Shown: piece by piece, positions 44,631 to 53,415 of the stretch | Position numbering within the stretch: the stretch's first letter is position 1 | Layout: every line of letters begins with the position of its first letter | DNA from: JANSWP01 sp041941305 | Lineage (GTDB): Bacteria; Bacteroidota; Bacteroidia; Chitinophagales; Saprospiraceae | NCBI GenBank assembly: GCA_041941305.1 | Contig: JBGTQJ010000011.1 | Coordinates: 128,844-192,843 of the forward strand | DNA: 64,000 nucleotides | Direction: 5' to 3' | Program-made: the position numbers and the translations under genes | Notes under the pieces: model-generated | What the model was told of the DNA's origin: nothing | What the model saw: only the letters and a program-made list of their open reading frames with translations | Databases searched by the model: none

Positions 44631-46584
44631 TGCCTCCATCTATTGGAATTTGAGCCCCTGTAACTTTTGAAAAAGTTTTGCCTAGCATAGTTACTGCTAG
44701 TTCCGCTACATCTTTAGATTGCACCTCCGTTTTTAACACATTATTGGTTTTATACTCATCTACTGTCAAGCCATAATGTTTGGCTCTTACGGCTAAAACT
44801 TCTTCTGTCCAGATAGCCGTGTCATAAACAGCATTCGGATGGAGCATATTTACCCGAATTCCTTTTTTTCCTAACTCCATTGCAGCAATCCTTCCCAATT
44901 GGGTTAATCCAGCTTTAGCCACTGAATAAGCAGCAGCCCCCGGTCCTGGAGCAGGTACATTTTTAGATGCAATCAGCACAATCGCCGGATCATAACCCAA
45001 CTCCAAATAAGGTAAACATAGTTTGATTAACTGCTGATGGCTGGTGAGATTAATGTCCATACTTTTTTGCCAAACGGCTTCCTCCATTTGACCAATTTGC
45101 GCACTTTGGGGAAATATACCTGCATTGGAGATAAACATATCAAGGCCACCAAAAAATGCAACAGTCTTCTCAATGGCCTTTTTTAATTGTTTTATATCTG
45201 TCACATCACAACGGATGCCCAATATTTCTTTTCTGTCAAAACATTCTACTACCTCAGGATTAATATCTAAAGCTGCCACCACTGCTCCCTCATTAACCAA
45301 CTTTTCCACGCAAGCTTTACCAATTCCACTTGCTGCCCCAGTGACAAGAGCAATTTTTCCCTGAAGAGATTTTGGCTTTCCAGCTTTTTTCAGTTTAGCT
45401 TGCTCCAAGCTCCAATATTCCATTTCAAATAAATCGGATTGCGTTAAAACCTTCCAGCCTCCTAATTGCTCTGCCTGGTAAATGGCATTTTGGGTATGCC
45501 TGGAAATATCTTCAATAATTTTTATTGCCTTCACACTGAGTCCAAAAGAGAGGGTCCCAAAGCCAGGCCATATTGCCCATCGAGGAGCAGGATCTAACTG
45601 TACTTGCTCGCCAGTGTTGTGTTTTTCAAAATATTGATTATAGGATTTAACATAATCATTGAGATCACTTTCCAGGTTATCTGACAAAAGTACAGGCGTT
45701 CTTTTTGTTCGAATGATGTGATCAGGGGTCAATGGACCTCGGTTTGAAATATCTGCTACATTTTTCAAATTGCTAAAAGCAGTTGCAGTTCCTGAATTAT
45801 TTAAACGACATAAGACCGGTTTTTTCCAAATTCGAGAAACTTGGTTTCGGATTTTTGCTACTTCCAAAGTATTGACTCTTTTGCTTTCTTCACTTGCTAC
45901 ATTTTGAATGCCTTTTTGAGTTAAATAATCTTCAGCTTTAGTCACTATCTCGATCATCTTTTCATAGCTGATTTTTGGATCATCGTGAAAAGTAAAAACC
46001 CCGTGATTGAGCAAAATCATTCCATCTATAGCATCCCAATTCATTCCTTTTGTCATTTCATAGATTTTTTTAGCCAAAATGAAGCCTGGCATGACGTAAG
46101 GAATGATTAAAATACTATCTCCATAAATTTCCTTAATGAGTTTTTCTCCGTATGGAGTATTGGTCAATGTAACTACCGCATCGGCATGTGTGTGATCTAC
46201 AAATGTAAAGGGGATAATCGCATGTAAAATAGCTTCTACGGAAGGATTCGGTGCCGAGGGATTTGTCATTGCCATCCGTTGATTTTTCACCATATCTATG
46301 TCCGACAAACTATCCAATTCCGCTAATCGTTGTAAGGTAGCGAGCTTCACAGGGGCAAAGCCTGGTCCTTCAATCGTTGCTAAATCCCATCCGCTTCCCT
46401 TGACATAAAGGATATCTTCTTCCTCTCCAAAAATGTTTTTCTGTTTAATTTTTACCGAGGTGTTCCCCCCTCCATGCATGACCAAATCTTCTTCCTTTCC
46501 TAATAATCTGGAAGTATAGACCCTTAATTCCAGCAAATCATTACCAAATCCTTTTACTTCTTTTTCGTCCCAGGAGCTTATCAT
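44614..46584 (-). CDS. Bifunctional class II aldolase/short-chain dehydrogenase (RhaD-SDR type)
   Basis: A 656-residue two-domain enzyme. Residues 1-400 form a class II aldolase of the rhamnulose-1-phosphate aldolase type. It shows HGGGNTSVKIK near 38, the zinc ligands in VDHTHADAVV near 131 and a third His in LLNHGVFTF near 191. Residues from about 410 form an SDR domain with ALVTGAASGIGKACVEKL, FISNAGIFPQ and the catalytic YSVAK near 550. Such fusions cleave a ketose phosphate and then oxidise or reduce an aldehyde. Classic L-rhamnose genes (isomerase, kinase) are absent here, so the substrate is open. It is probably cotranscribed with the small ORF, the TIM barrel and the Tm-1-like gene. 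Confidence 0.9.
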   Translation of the reverse strand: MISSWDEKEVKGFGNDLLELRVYTSRLLGKEEDLVMHGGGNTSVKIKQKNIFGEEEDILYVKGSGWDLATIEGPGFAPVKLATLQRLAELDSLSDIDMVKNQRMAMTNPSAPNPSVEAILHAIIPFTFVDHTHADAVVTLTNTPYGEKLIKEIYGDSILIIPYVMPGFILAKKIYEMTKGMNWDAIDGMILLNHGVFTFHDDPKISYEKMIEIVTKAEDYLTQKGIQNVASEESKRVNTLEVAKIRNQVSRIWKKPVLCRLNNSGTATAFSNLKNVADISNRGPLTPDHIIRTKRTPVLLSDNLESDLNDYVKSYNQYFEKHNTGEQVQLDPAPRWAIWPGFGTLSFGLSVKAIKIIEDISRHTQNAIYQAEQLGGWKVLTQSDLFEMEYWSLEQAKLKKAGKPKSLQGKIALVTGAASGIGKACVEKLVNEGAVVAALDINPEVVECFDRKEILGIRCDVTDIKQLKKAIEKTVAFFGGLDMFISNAGIFPQSAQIGQMEEAVWQKSMDINLTSHQQLIKLCLPYLELGYDPAIVLIASKNVPAPGPGAAAYSVAKAGLTQLGRIAAMELGKKGIRVNMLHPNAVYDTAIWTEEVLAVRAKHYGLTVDEYKTNNVLKTEVQSKDVAELAVTMLGKTFSKVTGAQIPIDGGNDRVI

Positions 46585-46664
46585 TCTTTCCTAATTTATG
46601 TTTTGAAATTTAATTATAGTCTAGCTTAATTATACTGACAAACTATCTTGTACCCATATTCTTT

Positions 46665-46741
46665 TTCAAGGTCAAGTTCAAGATAAAGTTCAAGTCCACT
46701 ATTAAACATTGGTTGACCTTGACCTTGGACTTGACCTTGAA
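46665..46741 (-). repeat. Inverted CAAGGTCAAG repeats after the SGNH/PVC gene
   Basis: Exact 13-base arms (46665-46677 and 46729-46741) flank further imperfect CAAGGTCAAG copies on both sides. The element lies 34 bases beyond the stop of the giant lipoprotein, where it could act as a terminator, but no T run follows. Confidence 0.6.
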
Positions 46742-46775
46742 CGTTAAAGCGGTATAAGTTTATGTGTCATTACAT

Positions 46776-49700
46776 CTAATCATTAGGATATTGTTGTAAC
46801 AAATCTTCAGCTTTAAAAAATTGAGAATTGCCCTCAATTGATGCTCGAACACTTTCTACCTTGTCCGTTGAGACAACAGATGCCTTATTACCAAATGAAT
46901 TTCTGACAAATGTTAAAACCGCAGCCACTTCTTCATCCTTCAATAAACCTCCAAATGGCGTCATGGGCACTTGCCCTGGGTATTTCTTCCCATTGACTTC
47001 CATCGGACCAATGATGCCATTCAAAGTAAGTTTTATCAATCGCTCTTCACTACCTGTCACCCAATTTGTTTCTACTAAAGGTGGAAAACCTGAAGCCTCA
47101 AGGCCTTTCCCATTTGGTTGGTGACAAGTTACACAATAGCCATCTCTATGGTATATTTCCTTTCCTTTTTTAAATAACTCCAAATCAGCTCCTTCCAAAT
47201 GAGTTATTATTTCTTCCTCCTTTTCTTCAATCACAATATCCCTGTTTAGATGAGCCAAAGCAGTACCATGCGCATGAATCATCCAATCATCTAAGGGTTT
47301 TTTAGCGGCTTCCAAGACTATCGGAATCCCAACCTCTTTTGGAAGCCAGGAAGCAGCAACAAAAGCTTCAAGTCGAACACGCCCATGATCATCTTTAACT
47401 GCCTCCATCAATAATTCAGCTTGATTTTCTATTTGATGCCCTCCATAGCGCAGTACTCTGACAGCAGCAGCTCTTGCCCTGAAATCTTTCGCTTTAAGTA
47501 ATTGGTTTAATAATGCCTCATCAATTTGATTTAAGCCCCATGTGACCCAAAGCGCTTCCAATAAATGATGTTCATATCGAGGGTTATCTTTATCCAAATC
47601 AGTAATCCATCTTTCCAGCTCATTTAAAACATCGGAAGTATTGCGCCCTCTTAGCTCACGACGGCTTCTGTATCGACTTCTGTATTCAGGAAGTTTTAAG
47701 TTGTTTAATAAGGTTTCGATACTCGCACCAGAAACTTTTGCAGGCTCTACTAATGTGCGAGAAGGGTAAGTAATTCTATAAATTCTCCCATGAACGTGAT
47801 CGCGAAATGGATCCCTCGCATTGTGCTGCATATGTCCAATCAATACATTGTGCCAATCAACCAAATAAAGCGATCCATCAGGGGCGAATTCCATATCCAC
47901 TGGTCGGAAATTCTTATCTGACCCTTTTACAAGATCCAAACGGTGCAGACTTTTATATCCTGTAGAATCATCCAACATCGAATGTTGTTTGGTTCCCAAA
48001 AATCCAATGGTATTATTTATCATAAGATCTCCCTGTACTTCATCGGGGAAATGACGGCTTGAAACAAACTCCAATCCTGAGGTGGGACGAACTCTATGTT
48101 TATCTTCAATTAGATTAAAAGATTTGTGGGTCCCTTTCCCATATATGGGTTTAATAGAACCTGGCATCATCCAGCGAACATCGGGACCCGATGTTTCTGC
48201 AAAAAAGTTTTGCCCCCATTCATCGAAAGCGATTCCCCATGGGTTCGGAATGGACAATTGGGCTGTCCTTTCAAGATGATGCCGTTGTGGGGTATACCTG
48301 AAAAAACCTCCGTTTGTTCCCCTTACCGGACCATAAGAAGTTTCCACATTAGTATGTAAAAAAACGCCTTCACCCATATAAATTGCTCCAGAGGGATCAG
48401 CACAAAAGGCACTAATAACATGATGTGTGTCATGATCATCAAAACCACTCAGAATGATTTTTTTCTTATCAGCCTTGTCATCTCCATCTGTATCCATTAA
48501 TAGTATCAGGTTGGTACCTTGACCAACGTAAACGCCTTCTGGGGCAAACTCAAATCCAACAGGTAAGTGTAATCCATCGGAAAAAGTGATTTGTTTATCT
48601 GCTTTTCCATCTTTATCTAAATCTTCCAAAATGATGAGTTTGTCGTTGGGTCTGGAATCCCCTGGACGATGGTGTGGATAACTCGGCATCACTGCCACCC
48701 AAAGTCGTCCTTTATTATCAAATGACAATTGAACAGGATTTGCCAAATCCGGAAATTCTTTTTCCGATGCAAATAATTCAATTTTATAGCCTGGTGCTGC
48801 GGTGAGTTGATTTAGCGCATCATCCCCATAAAGGTATTCAGGGCTACCATTTTTTTCGTTCAATTGATAATTGGTTTCCACTTTTGGAAGGGTATGTGTA
48901 GTTCCATCTGCTGCCACTAAATTCAATTTTTCTCCTTTCAAAGCTTTCAAAATCCCTTGATCTCTTAAGTGGGTCATCTCCCTGATTTTCTTCAGTTCAT
49001 CCGGATAATTATCTGGCCCAAATGGATTATACCTTCTTCCATAAACGTGTACCCCATTGGGTATTTTAAAATCATTGTGCCAAAACCAGTTTTTTTCTAA
49101 AACTGCTTCATGGACTAAATCCCTGTATTCGTTTGCAATTGCCGACCCTCCAAAAATTTTATCCGCCAGGTATTTTGACAACATTGCATAGCCCTCATCG
49201 GTCAGTTGCGAACCATCTATGGTCAACTGTTTTCCTTTTTCAAACCATTTTTTTGTTGGAGAATACACATTAACGAAGGGGATGCGGGTTTTTTCTGCAA
49301 CTTCCCGCATAGCTTCTGTATAAAGCGCCAGATTGGCATTTTCTTTTTTGCCGTTTGGTAAATCTTTTATTTCAGAAAGATTTTGAAAAGCTATTGGTGA
49401 GACTAAAACCACTTGTACAAAGGATGTCCCATTATATTTTTGAATTTGAGCATATTGCAAGAATGCTTTTAATTCTGCCTTGAAATTTTCCAGACCTTCT
49501 TTTCCCTGAAATGATTCATTGTATCCAAAAAAGGCTAAAACGATATCTGCTTTAAGGCGAGTCAGCCATTCGTCTGGGCTCTCAAAATGCCCTTGGCTAT
49601 TGGAGTTTCTGGCAAGTTCAGTTTGAAATTTTTCTGCTCCTGGAAATGCCCATGGAGAAACCCTTCCCGGGTGAGGTCGAAATCCAGGTGTGTTGCCTCC

Positions 49701-50015
49701 GTCACACAAATTCCTAACAATAATCGCACTATCAGGAAAACGTAGTTGTATTTCAGTTTCAAAATGACCATAGTTCATCATTCTGGAGCAGAGGTTATTG
49801 CCTACCAAAACGATATGACTATCCTTGGAGACTTCCACAAGTGGCTCACTGGAATTCACTCCGCATTGAATACAAAACAATGAACAGACACTATATATAC
49901 ATGTGTATTTTAAACCCCTTAAAAAAGGAAATCGGGAAAAATGGTTGTTTCGTTTGCTTTCAAAATTTTCGCCCTCACGAATCAGATGATAGCTTTTACA
50001 AAGCTTCTTAAACAT
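46776..50015 (-). CDS. Giant exported protein: SGNH-like, PVC-type propeller, HEAT and cytochrome c domains
   Basis: A 1079-residue protein. Near residues 35-51 a hydrophobic stretch ending in LFCIQC is a likely lipobox signal; the upstream 30 residues may not be translated. An SGNH-hydrolase-like domain (about 65-290) has GNNLCSRM, GYNES and DGSQLTDEGY. The PVC-type membrane-bound dehydrogenase beta-propeller covers about 405-750 (PVQLSFDNKGRLWVAVMPSYPH and DTDGDDKADKK-like calcium loops). HEAT-like helices cover 790-930. A cytochrome c domain follows with CVTCH near residue 962 and Met in VPMTPFGG. Such proteins are best known from planctomycetes and Bacteroidota and are thought to oxidise sugars. 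Substrate unknown. Confidence 0.85.
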   Translation of the reverse strand: MFKKLCKSYHLIREGENFESKRNNHFSRFPFLRGLKYTCIYSVCSLFCIQCGVNSSEPLVEVSKDSHIVLVGNNLCSRMMNYGHFETEIQLRFPDSAIIVRNLCDGGNTPGFRPHPGRVSPWAFPGAEKFQTELARNSNSQGHFESPDEWLTRLKADIVLAFFGYNESFQGKEGLENFKAELKAFLQYAQIQKYNGTSFVQVVLVSPIAFQNLSEIKDLPNGKKENANLALYTEAMREVAEKTRIPFVNVYSPTKKWFEKGKQLTIDGSQLTDEGYAMLSKYLADKIFGGSAIANEYRDLVHEAVLEKNWFWHNDFKIPNGVHVYGRRYNPFGPDNYPDELKKIREMTHLRDQGILKALKGEKLNLVAADGTTHTLPKVETNYQLNEKNGSPEYLYGDDALNQLTAAPGYKIELFASEKEFPDLANPVQLSFDNKGRLWVAVMPSYPHHRPGDSRPNDKLIILEDLDKDGKADKQITFSDGLHLPVGFEFAPEGVYVGQGTNLILLMDTDGDDKADKKKIILSGFDDHDTHHVISAFCADPSGAIYMGEGVFLHTNVETSYGPVRGTNGGFFRYTPQRHHLERTAQLSIPNPWGIAFDEWGQNFFAETSGPDVRWMMPGSIKPIYGKGTHKSFNLIEDKHRVRPTSGLEFVSSRHFPDEVQGDLMINNTIGFLGTKQHSMLDDSTGYKSLHRLDLVKGSDKNFRPVDMEFAPDGSLYLVDWHNVLIGHMQHNARDPFRDHVHGRIYRITYPSRTLVEPAKVSGASIETLLNNLKLPEYRSRYRSRRELRGRNTSDVLNELERWITDLDKDNPRYEHHLLEALWVTWGLNQIDEALLNQLLKAKDFRARAAAVRVLRYGGHQIENQAELLMEAVKDDHGRVRLEAFVAASWLPKEVGIPIVLEAAKKPLDDWMIHAHGTALAHLNRDIVIEEKEEEIITHLEGADLELFKKGKEIYHRDGYCVTCHQPNGKGLEASGFPPLVETNWVTGSEERLIKLTLNGIIGPMEVNGKKYPGQVPMTPFGGLLKDEEVAAVLTFVRNSFGNKASVVSTDKVESVRASIEGNSQFFKAEDLLQQYPND

Positions 50016-50195
50016 ACCTGAATATCTTTTAAAGACCTATTGCTCAAAGTCACAATGCTGTTTTAGTGAATCAAAAACCCTTATTTTTCAATTTTAAAAT
50101 GACTTGAGACAGAGCTAATCGAATCGACTGCCAAGTTATATATTTCAGGTGGTTAATTAAGCTGTGCAAGTAATTCTTTTGGAGTTTAGAATATT

Positions 50196-50381
50196 TCAAG
50201 GATTTCCTACAAAAATCCTCCCACCTTTCATCACAAATTTTACATTTCTTAAAGCATTAATATTTTCAATAGGATTGCCTTCAACTACAATCAAATCTGC
50301 CAATAGTCCAACTTTTATTCTCCCTCTATCTTCCAAATGAAATACATCTGCATTTACTGAGGTAGTGGCTTTTAAAACATC
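50196..50381 (-). pseudogene. C-terminal remnant of an amidohydrolase
   Basis: Directly after the stop of the neighbouring lipoprotein gene, and in its frame, 61 codons read as the C-terminal end of an imidazolonepropionase-like amidohydrolase: KATTSVNADVFHLEDRGRIK, then GLLADLIVVEGNPIENI and VMKGGRIFVGNP before TGA. The catalytic barrel is missing. No start codon suits this piece, so it is a remnant of a deletion or replacement. The remaining bases from 50016 to 50195 hold nothing recognisable. Confidence 0.75.
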
Positions 50382-51104
50382 TTAGTGTGGTTTGTAAACA
50401 ATCTGTCTAAACTTCGCACTAAAATTAGTCTTTCTGATTGGAATATTGATGTTCAGGAAAATCTGATCATCCTGCCTGGGAAAAAGAACTTTTCCGGACA
50501 CCACCCGATTAGATTCAACATGAGTTTTACGCAAAGTGTAATCCGTTAAAAAAGAACGCTGTTCTATAATTGGGGGTAGCGGTGGTGCACTATTTCCTCC
50601 TCCTGAAAAAAAGTAAAAATCGCCATCATCATCACACCAATCACTATCATCATTGTCATCATTGGACTCAATAATGGCATCTGCTACCACTAATCCAACC
50701 AACAAAACGCCAGCTGCGACTCCTGCGTTTTTGGCATTGGCTTCATTCCTTGAAATTTTGGTGTCTAGTTCAAAAATTGCTTGTTCAGGATTGATCGCAT
50801 TGCCCAACCATTCATCATTATTGTCCGTCATAAATATTTGGTTTGGACTGATAAGCACCTCCTCTTCACTATAATTGGCAATGGCGACATCGAAGATGAT
50901 ATTTTCTTTATCAAAACCTTCATAGGCAATACTGATTTCAAAATCACCCTTGGATTGATGCACGACCTCTCTGCCATAATTCCATTTGGTATCTTCTTCC
51001 AGAGGATTTAATCGAAGAATTGGGGAAGGTGAAAAGCAGGAAGAAAGAAAAACGAGTAGACACAAATTAGAGATTAGGATGGAGAAGCGCTTGACTTTTT
51101 TCAT
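50382..51104 (-). CDS. Hypothetical lipoprotein with acidic, Gly-rich insert
   Basis: About 240 residues from the Met at 51104 (MKKVKRFSILISNLCLLVFLSSC), whose signal ends in a lipobox. The frame extends 19 codons upstream but without a signal-like start. A beta-rich domain is followed by a hydrophobic stretch (AGVAAGVLLVGLVVADAII) and then an Asp/Asn-rich run (ESNDDNDDSDWCDDDGDFYFF) that might bind cations. The last third is beta-rich again, ending FRQIVYKPH. No family is recognised. Its stop codon touches the amidohydrolase remnant, so its 3' end may mark a recombination junction. Confidence 0.7.
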   Translation of the reverse strand: MKKVKRFSILISNLCLLVFLSSCFSPSPILRLNPLEEDTKWNYGREVVHQSKGDFEISIAYEGFDKENIIFDVAIANYSEEEVLISPNQIFMTDNNDEWLGNAINPEQAIFELDTKISRNEANAKNAGVAAGVLLVGLVVADAIIESNDDNDDSDWCDDDGDFYFFSGGGNSAPPLPPIIEQRSFLTDYTLRKTHVESNRVVSGKVLFPRQDDQIFLNINIPIRKTNFSAKFRQIVYKPH

Positions 51105-51271
51105 GATTCGAATATTTGGTGTTTTAATAAAACCGGGAACAGGGGAGATACCCCTAATCAAAAAAGGTTAATCGAAAATACTTTGTTTTGTATTGGTGTA
51201 TTATTGAACTTTTATAAAGTTCGTCGAAAAAGGTAATTTCAAGCCTTAGTGAAAATCAAAACTTGAAAAAA

Positions 51272-53302
51272 ATGAAAAGAGTAGCCTTTTTATTCTCCTT
51301 TTTACTATTAGCCTGTTTTTCTAATGCTCAAACAGAAATTCAAAAATTTGAACCGATTGATGTTTTTCAAATAGAACATATTTCTGATCCTCAAATTTCC
51401 CCAGACGGACAACACATCGTCTATGCAAGAAACTTCAAAGACATCATGACCGATCGAAATTTGTCCAACCTCTGGATTGTCAAATTTGATGGCACTGATA
51501 ATCATCCGCTGACTACTGGCAATCAAAATGATCGCTCGCCCAGATGGTCTCCGGATGGTACTAAATTGTTGTACCTTTCGAATAAAGAAGGTTCTACACA
51601 AATGTATTTGCGTTGGTTGGATAGAGGTGCCGAAGCAAAATTGACCAATTTGCAAAACTCCCCTAGTGGTATTACCTGGTCTCCAGATGGCAAGTGGATT
51701 GCCTTCCGAATGTTTGTTCCCGAATCTCCAAAGCCCTTTCTTTCTATGCCAAAAGCACCTAAGGAAGCTAATTGGGCTCCTCCAGCCAAATATATTGACA
51801 AGCTCGTCTATCGCCGGGATGGTGGTGGTTATGTCAGCGATGGGTTTAACCAACTTTTTGTCCTCTCGATAGATGGTGGAACACCCCGCCAAATCACCTC
51901 TGGTCCTCATGGTGGATTAGGCAGCATTTCCTGGAGTAAGGACAGCAGATCTCTATTCTTTAGTGGAAACCGACACGACGATTGGGAAGCCCAAACCAAT
52001 AAAACTGAGGTCTATCAGGTATCCATCAATGGTGGAAAACCCAGGCAATTGACCAATCGCAAAGGACCTGACAATGGTCCGGAAGTTTCTCCGGATGGCA
52101 ATAAAATAGCCTACACGGGTTTGGACGATCGCTATCAGGGTTTCCAAATCACCAAGCTATATGTTATGAATGCAGATGGCTCTGATGTTCAATGTTTAAC
52201 TCCAGATCTGGATCGAAATGTAAATGGAATCGAATGGAGCCATGATGGGTCTGGTTTATACTTTCAATATTCGGATAAGGGAAATTCCAAAATTGCTTTC
52301 GTCAGTTTAAGTGGTAAAGTGGATGTTTTGGCGAAGGATTTAGGAGGCTTGTCGCTTGGCCGCCCATACAGTGGTGGAAGTTTTTCTGTAGCGAGCAATG
52401 GCAATTTTGCATTTACATTAGGAACCCCTGAACACCCAGCAGATTTGGCAGTCGGTTCAAAAGGCAGTGCCAGAACGAATAGATTAACACACTTGAATGA
52501 TGACCTTTTCGGCTATAAAAAACTGGGCGAAGTAGAAGAAATCTGGTACAAATCTTCTTTCGACGGACGCGACATTCAGGGCTGGATCTGCAAGCCGCCG
52601 AACTTCGATCCTTCCAAAAAATATCCTTTGATTTTAGAAATTCACGGTGGCCCATTTGCAAATTATGGCGACCGCTTTTCTGCTGAAGTACAATTATTCG
52701 CAGCCGCCGGAAATGTAGTATTGTACACCAACCCACGTGGAAGTTCCAGTTATGGTGAAGAATTTGGCAATTTGATTCACCACAATTATCCCAGTCAGGA
52801 TTATGATGATTTAATGAGTGGAGTAGATGCCGTCATTGAAAAAGGATACATAGATGAGGAGAATCTTTTTGTCACTGGAGGTAGTGGAGGAGGAGTCCTG
52901 ACAGCCTGGATTGTGGGTCATACCGACAGGTTCAGAGCAGCGGTAGTTGCCAAGCCAGTTATCAATTGGTACAGTTTTGTTTTGAATGCAGATGGACCTG
53001 GCTTTTTCTACAAATATTGGTTTCCGGGTTTACCCTGGGACCATTTGGAGCATTACATGAAGCGCTCTCCAATTTCTTATGTGGGAAATGTGACCACCCC
53101 CACCATGTTGCTCACCGGAGAAGTGGATTACCGAACACCCATGTCAGAGACAGAACAATATTATGCCGCACTAAAATTAGAAGGGGTAGAGACTGCAATG
53201 GTGCGAATTCCAGAAGCAGGGCATGGGATTGCAGCGAAACCCAGCTATTTAATTGCGAAAGTTTTGTATATTTTGGAATGGTTTGAAAAACATAAAAAAT
53301 AA
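51272..53302 (+). CDS. S9 family prolyl oligopeptidase-type serine peptidase
   Basis: A secreted peptidase of 676 residues from the ATG at 51272 (MKRVAFLFSFLLLACFSNAQ signal); a TTG three codons upstream is possible. The N-terminal beta-propeller carries TolB/WD-like units (SPDGQHIVYARN, RWSPDGTKLLYLSN, SPDGNKIAYTG). The C-terminal alpha/beta-hydrolase has the triad: Ser in GGSGGGVLTAW near 535, Asp in LTGEVDYRTP near 614 and His in EAGHGI near 650. It probably trims Pro- or Ala-containing peptides in the periplasm. A quasi-palindromic repeat begins 6 bases after the stop. Confidence 0.93.
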   Translation: MKRVAFLFSFLLLACFSNAQTEIQKFEPIDVFQIEHISDPQISPDGQHIVYARNFKDIMTDRNLSNLWIVKFDGTDNHPLTTGNQNDRSPRWSPDGTKLLYLSNKEGSTQMYLRWLDRGAEAKLTNLQNSPSGITWSPDGKWIAFRMFVPESPKPFLSMPKAPKEANWAPPAKYIDKLVYRRDGGGYVSDGFNQLFVLSIDGGTPRQITSGPHGGLGSISWSKDSRSLFFSGNRHDDWEAQTNKTEVYQVSINGGKPRQLTNRKGPDNGPEVSPDGNKIAYTGLDDRYQGFQITKLYVMNADGSDVQCLTPDLDRNVNGIEWSHDGSGLYFQYSDKGNSKIAFVSLSGKVDVLAKDLGGLSLGRPYSGGSFSVASNGNFAFTLGTPEHPADLAVGSKGSARTNRLTHLNDDLFGYKKLGEVEEIWYKSSFDGRDIQGWICKPPNFDPSKKYPLILEIHGGPFANYGDRFSAEVQLFAAAGNVVLYTNPRGSSSYGEEFGNLIHHNYPSQDYDDLMSGVDAVIEKGYIDEENLFVTGGSGGGVLTAWIVGHTDRFRAAVVAKPVINWYSFVLNADGPGFFYKYWFPGLPWDHLEHYMKRSPISYVGNVTTPTMLLTGEVDYRTPMSETEQYYAALKLEGVETAMVRIPEAGHGIAAKPSYLIAKVLYILEWFEKHKK

Positions 53303-53307
53303 TGTTG

Positions 53308-53412
53308 TGATTCTACAATACTGCGATGCTGTAATGGAATGCTAAAATACTATAATGCTGTTGTAATAGGATAATTATTATAGTATAGTAGCACTGCCGC
53401 ATAGTAGAATCA
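53308..53412. repeat. Quasi-periodic palindromic element (ATGCTG-rich), copy 1
   Basis: The ends TGATTCTAC and GTAGAATCA are exact complements. Inside, AATACTG/GATGCTG/AATGCT-like words recur about every 9-10 bases, and the two halves form an imperfect hairpin. It fills the gap between the peptidase and the hybrid regulator. Related copies lie around 62056-62871. Confidence 0.65.
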
Positions 53413-53415
53413 TTG

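Noticed and set aside
44614..46584. Assignment of the locus to L-rhamnose breakdown
   Set aside because: The aldolase-SDR fusion is of that type, but rhamnose isomerase, kinase and transporter genes are absent and unrelated genes are linked.
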